The position numbers and the translations under genes are program-made. Shown here piece by piece: positions 6,936 through 12,642 of a DNA stretch of 18,318 nucleotides (its first letter is position 1; each line of letters starts with the position of its first letter). The notes beneath the pieces are model-generated. The model saw nothing but the letters and a program-made list of their open reading frames with translations, was not told the origin of the DNA and made no database searches. The stretch lies in the NCBI GenBank assembly GCA_964574865.1, contig CAZNOT010000008.1, positions 1-18,318 of the forward strand, read 5' to 3'. Origin of the DNA: DATDYW01 sp964574865 (GTDB taxonomy: Bacteria > Patescibacteriota > Minisyncoccia > Phycocordibacterales > JAACPR01).

Positions 6936-8221
6936 GGATTACCTCCTTTCAAGGCGGGGAGCGCCCTAAGGATCTCGAGGCTGCTTTGAGCGCCGAGGTC
7001 TCCGAGGCCGGATATGCGGAACGTGTCGACGCCCGAGGCGGCGATATCGACAGCAACTCTCAGCGATTGCCCGTAAGAGGAGACGTAAGCTGCCTGCTCG
7101 CTCTCGAGCAGGCTGGCGAGTTTCACCAGCGCCGGGTTTGCCGACAGGTTGTTTTCGCCGATTGCCGCGTTACGGTTCTCGGCCTCGATAGCTTCTCGAC
7201 GGTACCGCATCTCTCCATTGGCGTCGGCCACTCTTGGATTCAGAGACGGGTCGTTGAACTCGTCGTCGGACATGGCGTCGTACCTCGCGGCGTCTAACCG
7301 CTGCCCCGCGCGGAGCGCGAGGCGGTGCTGCGCCGGGGATACCTTACCCTCGGCCTCGAGTATCTCGATAGCCTTCCTGAGGATGATGTCGCTCTGGGAG
7401 CGTCGGGTCAGGTTGTCTTTGAGATCTTTGTCGAGCACGATGTCGATGATATCGATTCTGATGCGCGGCACCAGATTTCCATCTTCGCCCCAACCTTCGG
7501 CCGGGAGCCCGAGCAGTTCCTGAGCCTGGTAGGCCAGGTTCTTGAGGTAGTTGAAGCCGGCGGGGTTGCCCCCCTCGGCAATCGCCTGCAGCTCGAGCGA
7601 GTCGGCCGCGTAGGCCGAGAGATGCTCGGAGCACGCCTCGAGCACCTGCTTCATGAGGGCTACGAGGCGGGCTTGGACGTAGGCGGTGCGCGCGCGGGCG
7701 TCGGTTAGCGCGGTTCCGGACGGAACCGACTGGACGAAGCGCCCGAGCAGGTCGGGGCGGTCGAGCGGGAGCTCGGCGTCGACGCGGAACGTGACGGCGG
7801 CGAGCCCTTCGGGGAAGCGGACCTCCGCTTCGTGCTCGAACGCAATTCGTCCGATTTCCAGCGTCGCTACGGGGCGACAGAAGAAGTCCCAGAGCATCCG
7901 GAAACCCGGCATCACGACTAGCCATTCGCCTGGGTTAAGGGGCGAGGACGGATCTCGGAAGAACGCCGGTTGGAACACCGACGCCTGGCCCACCGGAAAG
8001 GTCCGGCAGGAAGCCCAGGCGCTGGCACCCCAGGCCGTGAGGCCCGCGATTGCCGCGGGGAGGCCGACCATGAGGTCGGAGAGGCCGCAGATACCCGCGA
8101 CCACCAGGCCGAAACCGGCGCAGGAAACTTGGAGCCAAGAACGGCTCCGGATGTTTCTGGCGTAGATTGCGGCGGACGTGACGGCGAGCGCGAGGCCCGC
8201 CAAGATTAAGACGATGCTCAT
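6932..8221 (-). CDS. SPFH/band-7-like membrane protein (tentative)
   Basis: 429 aa. The N-terminal helices (residues 1-20 and about 30-70) are hydrophobic. Then comes GEWLVVMPGFRML, resembling the GE-x-x-v-x-PG entry to SPFH domains. A beta-rich stretch (AAVTFRVDAELPL) is followed by a long helix ending in GEDGNLVPRIRIDIIDIVLDKDL and RRSQSDIILRKAIEILEAEG. The 'lGl-x-v-x-r-I-x-I-x-D-I' then 'a-e...AEG' order is typical of stomatin/flotillin proteins. The last 120 residues are charged and helical, possibly an oligomerising coiled coil. Conservation is weak by eye, so the family call is moderate. It has a consensus promoter upstream and is coupled to the 172-aa gene. Confidence 0.55.
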   Translation of the reverse strand: MSIVLILAGLALAVTSAAIYARNIRSRSWLQVSCAGFGLVVAGICGLSDLMVGLPAAIAGLTAWGASAWASCRTFPVGQASVFQPAFFRDPSSPLNPGEWLVVMPGFRMLWDFFCRPVATLEIGRIAFEHEAEVRFPEGLAAVTFRVDAELPLDRPDLLGRFVQSVPSGTALTDARARTAYVQARLVALMKQVLEACSEHLSAYAADSLELQAIAEGGNPAGFNYLKNLAYQAQELLGLPAEGWGEDGNLVPRIRIDIIDIVLDKDLKDNLTRRSQSDIILRKAIEILEAEGKVSPAQHRLALRAGQRLDAARYDAMSDDEFNDPSLNPRVADANGEMRYRREAIEAENRNAAIGENNLSANPALVKLASLLESEQAAYVSSYGQSLRVAVDIAASGVDTFRISGLGDLGAQSSLEILRALPALKGGNP

Positions 8222-8260
8222 GTTTAATTTTATTTTTTCAGGGTTCTCTGAATCGTTACT

Positions 8261-8289
8261 ATTATATTGAAAAATAACATCATTGTCAA
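8261..8289 (-). promoter_or_regulatory. Consensus sigma-70 promoter of the SPFH-like operon
   Basis: Read on the reverse strand, TTGACA (8289-8284), a 17-nt spacer and TATAAT (8266-8261) match the consensus perfectly, in an AT-rich patch. Initiation at about 8254 gives a ~33-nt leader. The -35 overlaps that of the divergent tRNA promoter. Confidence 0.85.
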
Positions 8290-8311
8290 ATAAGGGCCGA
8301 AACGCTAGACT
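8283..8311 (+). promoter_or_regulatory. Promoter of tRNA-Leu(UAG)
   Basis: TTGTCA (8283-8288), a 17-nt spacer and TAGACT (8306-8311) form a forward promoter. Initiation is expected near 8318, about 25 nt before the tRNA. Its -35 hexamer shares five bases with the -35 of the divergent operon. Confidence 0.6.
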
Positions 8312-8342
8312 CTCCCTCGCGCCTTAGTTTTGGGGCGTTTTC

Positions 8343-8426
8343 GGGCAAGTGGCGGAATTGGTAGACGCGCCAGCCTTAGGAGCTGGTCTCCGTACGGAGG
8401 TGGAGGTTCAAATCCTCTCTTGCCCA
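8343..8426 (+). tRNA. tRNA-Leu(UAG)
   Basis: Acceptor strands GGGCAAG and CTTGCCC pair fully, with discriminator A at 8426. The anticodon stem CCAGC/GCTGG encloses loop CTTAGGA, anticodon TAG. A long variable arm (CTCCGTACGGAG) marks a class II leucine tRNA. The T loop is TTCAAAT. A complete CCA end is not encoded after the discriminator. Confidence 0.95.
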
Positions 8427-8473
8427 CACAGGCAGCGCCCGCCGCGAATTCGCGGCGGGCGCTGCCTGTGTGG
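8424..8473. repeat. Perfect 50-bp palindrome joining two convergent tRNA genes
   Basis: Every base from 8424 to 8473 pairs about a GAATTC centre (arms of 25 bp, no mismatch). The left edge takes in the last three bases of tRNA-Leu(UAG) and the right edge is the encoded CCA of tRNA-Lys. It has no T-tract, so it is not a standard terminator. It may act as a hairpin barrier or processing signal in both directions. Confidence 0.9.
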
Positions 8474-8546
8474 TGCCCCCAGTAGGATTCGAACCTACGA
8501 CCCTTCGCTTAAGAGGCGATTGCTCTACCAACTGAGCTATAGGGGC
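8471..8546 (-). tRNA. tRNA-Lys(CUU)
   Basis: Acceptor GCCCCTA pairs with TGGGGGC; discriminator A (8474) and an encoded CCA (8473-8471) follow. The anticodon loop CTCTTAA gives anticodon CTT. D stem GCTC/GAGC and T arm GTAGG-TTCGAAT-CCTAC are perfect. The outermost anticodon-stem pair is A·A. It is the only tRNA here with a full encoded CCA, and that CCA lies inside the shared palindrome. Confidence 0.94.
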
Positions 8547-8555
8547 AACCGCGGA

Positions 8556-8564
8556 AATTTAGCA
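8556..8564 (-). promoter_or_regulatory. Extended -10 of tRNA-Lys
   Basis: On the reverse strand TGC is followed by TAAATT (8561-8556), placing initiation about 2-3 nt before the tRNA. The same TGCTAAATT precedes tRNA-Tyr. Confidence 0.5.
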
Positions 8565-8588
8565 CAGGCCTTTGCTGATTGGAACCGG

Positions 8589-8673
8589 TGCCCGGGGTGA
8601 GGCTCGAACTCACACGGCCCGTGAGGGCCAAGGGATTTTAAGTCCCCTACGTCTACCGTTCCGCCACCCGGGC
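8589..8673 (-). tRNA. tRNA-Leu(UAA)
   Basis: Acceptor GCCCGGG pairs with CCCGGGC, discriminator A at 8589. The anticodon loop CTTAAAA gives TAA. A long variable arm (TGGCCCTCACGGGCCG) and T arm GTGAG-TTCGAGC-CTCAC fit a class II leucine tRNA. After the discriminator the genome reads CCG, so CCA is not fully encoded. The promoter is not clear. Confidence 0.95.
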
Positions 8674-8726
8674 TAGGAGAGGGTACAACGGGCGCGCCTC
8701 GCGGGGAAGCGGCTGTAAGTTTTTTT

Positions 8727-8735
8727 TGGTAGTCT
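8727..8735 (+). promoter_or_regulatory. Extended -10 of tRNA-Cys
   Basis: TGG followed by TAGTCT (8730-8735) after a T-run is a plausible extended -10; initiation would fall about 10 nt before the tRNA. No -35 is visible. Confidence 0.4.
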
Positions 8736-8751
8736 GCCCGCTGTCCCGGTC

Positions 8752-8823
8752 GGCGTAGTGGCGAAGTGGTAACGCGACGGTCTGCAAAACCGTTATTCAT
8801 GGGTTCGATTCCCATCTACGCCT
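8752..8823 (+). tRNA. tRNA-Cys(GCA)
   Basis: 72 nt. Acceptor GGCGTAG pairs with CTACGCC; discriminator T (U73) is the identity base of cysteine tRNAs. The anticodon stem ACGGT/ACCGT encloses CTGCAAA, anticodon GCA. T arm is ATGGG-TTCGATT-CCCAT. CCA is not encoded. Its last 20 nt are repeated downstream in inverted form (see the element at 8815-8997). Confidence 0.95.
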
Positions 8824-8871
8824 CAAATAAAAACTGCTGCCCCTCGGGGCGGTTTTTATTTGAGGCGTAGA
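8815..8871 (+). terminator. Terminator hairpin whose arms invade tRNA-Cys
   Basis: Perfect 20-bp arms (8815-8834 and 8852-8871) flank an inner GCCCC/GGGGC hairpin. The inner GC stem followed by GGTTTTTATTT is a standard intrinsic terminator. The arms continue outward through 11 trailer bases into 9 bases of the tRNA, so the right arm contains a copy of the tRNA 5' acceptor strand GGCGTAG. Confidence 0.85.
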
Positions 8872-8997
8872 GCGAGGCGACTGCTCGCCTCGCGTGTGGG
8901 AATCGAAAGGCGCAGCGTTGCGAGGCGTCGCGCCGAGCCGCGAGCCGGGGTCGCGACCTCCGAGCGCGACGGCGCGAGGAGAGTTGTGACCGATTCC
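8872..8997 (+). ncRNA. tRNA-linked structured element, copy 1 (after tRNA-Cys)
   Basis: Begins with a 9-bp hairpin (GCGAGGCGA/TCGCCTCGC, 8872-8893) and GTG. An inverted copy of the tRNA T-arm follows (8897-8907, TGGGAATCGAA), then the rest of a 93-nt core (8905-8997) that matches copy 2 at 80/93 positions without gaps. The core folds into a closing stem (GGAATCG with CGATTCC, 8991-8997) and three hairpins at about 8920-8938, 8939-8955 and 8956-8984. Product type is unsure: RNA or a DNA recombination site. No open reading frame is conserved between the copies. Confidence 0.6.
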
Positions 8998-9012
8998 ACC
9001 TCAGCCTGACCC

Positions 9013-9348
9013 TTAAACAATTGCCTCCACCGCCGCCCTATTCTTCTCCCCCTTGTCGATTTCGACCGACAGGGTGGGGAGGCGGCCGATTTTGGAGTTG
9101 TCGCCCAGGTAGCGGCGAATCTCGCCGAGGTTGCGCTTGAGGAAGCTGAACGCCTGCGCCTCCTGGCTCTCGGGCAGCACGGAAATCAAAAGGGTCGCGT
9201 AGTTGCCGTCGTCCGAGAGCGTGACGCGCGTCACCGTGAGCAGCGAAGTGCGGTTGCCCTCGCGCGCGATCCACTCGCCGGCGGCCCGGGCGATCTCGGT
9301 CTCGATGCGCTGATCGCGCTGGGCGGCCATGGCGGTGGGGAGCCTCAT
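9013..9348 (-). CDS. rbfA: 30S ribosome-binding factor A
   Basis: 111 aa. RbfA binds the 30S subunit and helps mature the 5' end of 16S rRNA. The KH-like fold shows in LLTVTRVTLSDDGNYATLLISVLP (strand-strand with the S-x-D-x-x-A-x-v pattern). FSFLKRNLGEIRRYLGDNSKIGRLPTLSVEID follows, matching the family helix and the r-x-P-x-l-x-f-x-x-D end. It starts 9 nt after the infB stop, the classic infB-rbfA order. An ATG at 9330 is a possible alternative start, removing six residues. The C-terminus is short for the family. The 3' end faces the tRNA-Cys element. Confidence 0.88.
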   Translation of the reverse strand: MRLPTAMAAQRDQRIETEIARAAGEWIAREGNRTSLLTVTRVTLSDDGNYATLLISVLPESQEAQAFSFLKRNLGEIRRYLGDNSKIGRLPTLSVEIDKGEKNRAAVEAIV

Positions 9349-9357
9349 CGCGGTGTC

Positions 9358-10827
9358 TTAGCGCTCCTCGACGGCCCAGGCCACCAGGCGGTCACCCTCG
9401 GCAATGTCCAGGCGGCACTCGATCGCGGCGCCGCACTCGTTGCCCTCCTTCACGCAGGTGGCCGCGAGCTTCTGCTGCTGGAGGCCCTTCACGTTGCCCT
9501 TACCGATCTCCTCGCCGCGGCGCACGAGCTTCACCGGGGAGCCCACGCAGAGTTCGCCCGAGAGGACGCGCCCGCCGATGACCTGGAGGCCCTTGTCGAT
9601 GTTGAAGACGCGGATGACGGAGAACTCGGCCTTGGTGACCTCAATCTTCTCGTGCGGGGTGCGGTCGATCGCGAGCTTCGCGAGGTAGTCGATGAGGTCG
9701 TAGATGACGTTGAAGGTCGAGACCGGCACCTGGTCGCGCTCGGCGAGCGCGGCGGCCTGGCGGTCCACCTTCACGTTGAAGCCAACGACGACAGCGCCGG
9801 GCGTGGCGGCGGCGCGCTTCACGTCGGTTTCGGAAATGTCGCCCTGGTCGCGCGAGACAATCACCGGGCGGACGCGGTCGGTCGCGAGCTTCGAAACCTC
9901 GAGGGCGATGGCGTCGGCGCTGCCGAGCAGGTCGGCCTTCACGACGACGGCGAGGACGAGCGCGTCGCCGCTCGCCGTCTCGGCTTCAATGGCGACCTCG
10001 GCCGCGAGGAGCTCCCGGGCCGCCCTCTCGGCTTCGTCGCGTGTCGCGCAGCCGACGAAGGCCGAACCGCCGCGGGGCACGTCGTTCCAGCCGATGATCT
10101 GCGCGGGCTGCGACGGGCCGGCGAACTCGAGCGCCTCGCCGTTGGGGCCGTCGATGCGGCGCAGCGGCGCCCACGCGCCGGCGGCGGCAACAAACTTGCC
10201 CTTGCGGAGCGCGCCATCCTTCACGACGAGGGTCGCCGCGACGCCGCGCTGCTTGTCCTTAGACGCTTCGATGACGAAACCTTTAGCCGTCGCGTCGGCG
10301 TCGCCCGTGACGCCGACGAGGTCGGCGGTCAAGAGCACGAGGTCGAGGAGCTCGTCGATGCCCTGGCCAGTTTTTGCGGAAATTTCCGCGACCGAGACGT
10401 CGCCGCCGTAGCCCTCGACGAACACCTCGGCGTCGGCGAGCGTCTGCTTGGTGCGCTGCGCGTCGGCCTTCGGCGAGTCGATCTTGTTGATGGCGACGAC
10501 GAACGGCAGGCCCGCGCGGCGGATAGCTTCGAGCGCCTCGAGCGTCTGCGGCTTCACGCCGTCCTCGGCCGAGACGAGGAGGATGGCGACGTCGGCCGCC
10601 GAGGCGCCGCGGGCGCGGACGGCCTTGAACGCGGCGTGGCCCGGCGTGTCGAGGAAGGTGATTTTACGGTCGCCGCGCGCAACCTCGTAGGCGCCGATCT
10701 TCTGGGTGATGCCGCCGGCCTCCCGCGCGACGGTGCTGGCCTTGCGGATGTAGTCGAGCAGCGTCGACTTTCCGTGGTCGATGTGGCCCATAACGACCAC
10801 GACGGGCGGGCGGGGGGAGGCAGACAT
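9358..10827 (-). CDS. infB: Translation initiation factor IF-2, short form
   Basis: 489 aa; the GTPase that places initiator tRNA on the ribosome and promotes subunit joining. The G domain starts almost at residue 1: G1 GHIDHGKST (14-22), G2 around AGGITQ, G3 DTPGH (60-64), G4 NKID (114-117), G5 SAK (150-152). Domain II, the linking domain III (TPGAVVVGFNVKVD) and the C-terminal fMet-tRNA-binding domain (KEGNECGAAIECRLDIAEGD) follow. E. coli IF2 is about 890 aa with a long N-terminal region; that region is absent here, giving the minimal core. It lies between a DUF4446 gene (86 nt upstream) and rbfA. Just before its ATG the reverse strand carries a short TTACCTG tandem repeat. Confidence 0.95.
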   Translation of the reverse strand: MSASPRPPVVVVMGHIDHGKSTLLDYIRKASTVAREAGGITQKIGAYEVARGDRKITFLDTPGHAAFKAVRARGASAADVAILLVSAEDGVKPQTLEALEAIRRAGLPFVVAINKIDSPKADAQRTKQTLADAEVFVEGYGGDVSVAEISAKTGQGIDELLDLVLLTADLVGVTGDADATAKGFVIEASKDKQRGVAATLVVKDGALRKGKFVAAAGAWAPLRRIDGPNGEALEFAGPSQPAQIIGWNDVPRGGSAFVGCATRDEAERAARELLAAEVAIEAETASGDALVLAVVVKADLLGSADAIALEVSKLATDRVRPVIVSRDQGDISETDVKRAAATPGAVVVGFNVKVDRQAAALAERDQVPVSTFNVIYDLIDYLAKLAIDRTPHEKIEVTKAEFSVIRVFNIDKGLQVIGGRVLSGELCVGSPVKLVRRGEEIGKGNVKGLQQQKLAATCVKEGNECGAAIECRLDIAEGDRLVAWAVEER

Positions 10828-10832
10828 AAAGT

Positions 10833-10864
10833 GAAAAGTAACAGGTAACAGGTAAAAAGTAAAA
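10833..10864. repeat. Short tandem repeat upstream of infB
   Basis: The 86-nt gap between the DUF4446 gene and infB holds AACAGGTAACAGGTA followed by AAAAAGTAAAAG. Read towards infB this is a TTACCTG repeat and T-rich leader. No clear promoter is seen, and the role is unknown. Confidence 0.5.
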
Positions 10865-10913
10865 GAATACGGGCCCCGACGAATCTCGCCCGAACCTGCT
10901 ACCTGCCGCTTCG

Positions 10914-11393
10914 CTAAAACTTGCAGGCCTCGCGCGCCGCGCTGAGCGCCTGCTGCTCCTCGTCGGAGAGCGGGAGCGCGCAGCTGCCGCCCTCGACCGG
11001 CTTTGTGAAGACGTTCACGCGGTCCCGGGAGTGCAGCGTCGAGACGATGACGCCGTCGCCCTCCTCGTTGACGAGCGCGACCGCGCCGCTCTGCCCGCCG
11101 GACTCGAGACCTTGGAACGCGGAGAAGGTGCGCGCGGAGACGCCGCGGATGCTGCTGCGCAGCCGACGGTCGGTGAGCTTGAGCCCCGCGTCGGCGCGCC
11201 GCGCGAAGTCCTTGAGCGCGACGATGTCGGCGTCGATCTGGCGGACCGCCTCGTCGAGGCTACCGGCGCGACCGCCCCGGGTGAGCCGCGAGAGGCGCGC
11301 GTTGATGCTGATCACCCACGCGAGGAGGCCGATGCAGAGCGCGCCGAGGGCGGCGATGATGGTGGGGGCGTAGTTCGAGAGCGCTGGCGCCAT
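10914..11393 (-). CDS. DUF4446 family membrane-anchored protein
   Basis: 159 aa. An N-terminal transmembrane helix (about residues 8-33) is followed by the linker RLSRLTRGGRAGSLDEAVRQID and a helical stretch. The family end is ARTFSAFQGLESGGQSGAVALVNEEGDGVIVSTLHSRDRVNVFTKPVEGG...LSDEEQQAL. This resembles DUF4446, whose function is unknown. The ATG at 11393 is chosen because TTGAGC-17-TAGACT on the reverse strand predicts initiation about 4 nt upstream; the frame continues to a TTG at 11432 that overlaps that promoter. It is divergent from the desulfurase, whose first possible ATG overlaps this one (CATG). The catalytic or binding role is not visible from sequence. Confidence 0.8.
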   Translation of the reverse strand: MAPALSNYAPTIIAALGALCIGLLAWVISINARLSRLTRGGRAGSLDEAVRQIDADIVALKDFARRADAGLKLTDRRLRSSIRGVSARTFSAFQGLESGGQSGAVALVNEEGDGVIVSTLHSRDRVNVFTKPVEGGSCALPLSDEEQQALSAAREACKF

Positions 11394-12633
11394 GTCGCGC
11401 GACAGTCTAACCTTGGTCGGTACAATGCTCAACCGATTTTTCCAGAGAACCGTCGCGACCCTCTGCGGCCGCGTCTTCTTAGACGCGGCCGCCGGGATCC
11501 CCGAATCGCGCGCCTCGCGTCGTGCCCGCCGTGCGGCGGAGCGGGTTTCCGGAAACCCGTCGTCGCCGCACGCCGAGGGGCGAGCCGCGCGTGCGCTGCT
11601 CGACCGCGCGCGGCTCCTCGTCGCGCGGACCTACGGTGTCCGCGCGGGCGACGTCATTTTCTGTTCCGGGGGAACCGAGGCCGTGAACCTCGGCGTCCTC
11701 GGCGTCGCCCGCGCGCTGGCTGCCGAGGGTAGGCCTGTGACCATCGCGGTTGCCGCCTCGTCGCACCCGGCGGCGCGGCGCGCGGCCGAAGCGGCGCGGG
11801 ACGAAGGCGCGAGCCTCGTCGAAATTTCGATCGACGCGCGCGGCCGCGTCGACCCGACCGCGGTGGCGGCCGTGGTCGGCGACGGCCTCACCCTCGTGGT
11901 CGCGCCGCGCGTTGCTGGGGAGACGGGCGCGGTGTCCGATACGCGCGGGATCGGCGACGCCGCCCGCCGCGCGGCCGCCGCGGCCGGCGGCCGCGCGGTC
12001 CTCCTCGTCGACGCGGCGCAGGCCGCGCTCGTCGAGGATGTCTCGCCGTCGCGTCTCGGCGCCGACCTCGTGGCGATCGACGGCGCCAAGGTCGGCGGGC
12101 CGAGCGGCTCCGGCTGCCTCCTCGCCCGCGTCGAGGTGCTACCGGTTCAGGTCGGTGGACGACAGGAGGGTGGTCGCCGGGCGGGCACCGAGAACGTGCC
12201 CGCCGCGGCGGCGCTCGCGGCGGCGCTCGCCGCGGCGAAAATGAACGCGCCCGCCGCGGCCGAAAAAACCTCGACCGCGGCGGCCGCGCTGTGGTCGGCT
12301 ATCGGCGCGGCGCTCCCCGAGGCGCGCCGCAACGTAGCCGCGCCAGACTCCGCGCCGCACTTTCTTTCTGTGTGTCTGCCTGGCGTCGACGGCGCGTACG
12401 CCTGCGCGGTTCTCGACGAGCGCGGCGTTGCCGCCTCTCCCTCGGCCGCCTGCCGCGCGGCGGTGGGGGAGACGCTCGCCGCGGGCTACCCGGACCCGCG
12501 CTGCGCGAGCTCGTCCGTGCGGTTCTCTTTCCCCCCGGCCGCGTCGCCCGCCACGGCGCGCCGCGTCGCCGCGGCGCTTGTCCACGCCGTTCGCCTCGCG
12601 GCCCTTCCCGCCGCGGGTAGGGTGGTAGAATAG
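11392..12633 (+). CDS. Cysteine desulfurase (NifS/IscS-like)
   Basis: A PLP enzyme that takes sulfur from cysteine as an enzyme persulfide. Motifs in order, numbered from the first ATG, are: FLDAAAG (29-35), SGNPSSPH (53-60), SGGTEA (92-97), His125 which stacks on PLP, Asp197 and Gln200 (DAAQ), the PLP lysine Lys223 in GAKVGGPSGSG, GGRQEGGRRAGTEN, and the catalytic Cys344 in SPSAAC. The usual SxHK around the lysine is here DGAK, so the His is lost. No IscU or scaffold gene is adjacent, so sulfur may go to tRNA thiolation (inference). The start may be 11392 or the ATG at 11425; family homology begins near codon 28 either way. Ala/Arg-rich high-GC composition. Confidence 0.88.
   Translation: MSRDSLTLVGTMLNRFFQRTVATLCGRVFLDAAAGIPESRASRRARRAAERVSGNPSSPHAEGRAARALLDRARLLVARTYGVRAGDVIFCSGGTEAVNLGVLGVARALAAEGRPVTIAVAASSHPAARRAAEAARDEGASLVEISIDARGRVDPTAVAAVVGDGLTLVVAPRVAGETGAVSDTRGIGDAARRAAAAAGGRAVLLVDAAQAALVEDVSPSRLGADLVAIDGAKVGGPSGSGCLLARVEVLPVQVGGRQEGGRRAGTENVPAAAALAAALAAAKMNAPAAAEKTSTAAAALWSAIGAALPEARRNVAAPDSAPHFLSVCLPGVDGAYACAVLDERGVAASPSAACRAAVGETLAAGYPDPRCASSSVRFSFPPAASPATARRVAAALVHAVRLAALPAAGRVVE
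11404..11432 (-). promoter_or_regulatory. Promoter of the DUF4446 gene
   Basis: Reverse strand TTGAGC (11432-11427), 17-nt spacer, TAGACT (11409-11404). Predicted initiation at about 11397 leaves about 4 nt before the ATG, a leaderless type. A TACAAT (11421-11426) on the forward strand overlaps it, but no matching start codon lies downstream. Confidence 0.55.
12623..12631 (+). promoter_or_regulatory. Extended -10 promoter of the HtrA-like gene
   Basis: TGG plus TAGAAT (12626-12631), overlapping the last codons of the desulfurase. Predicted initiation near 12638 is about 5 nt before the ATG at 12643. The same TGGTAGAAT occurs before pilin-like paralogue 5. Confidence 0.5.
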
Positions 12634-12642
12634 CTGCCGTAA

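Noticed and set aside
8349..8815. Open frames across the tRNA cluster on both strands
   Set aside because: They read through complete, well-folded tRNA genes.
9652..10848. 398-codon open frame opposite infB
   Set aside because: Shadow of infB; low-complexity translation and the opposite strand has an unmistakable IF2.
11421..11426. TACAAT as forward promoter of the desulfurase
   Set aside because: It overlaps the ATG at 11425 and would start transcription beyond both possible start codons; no matching -35.
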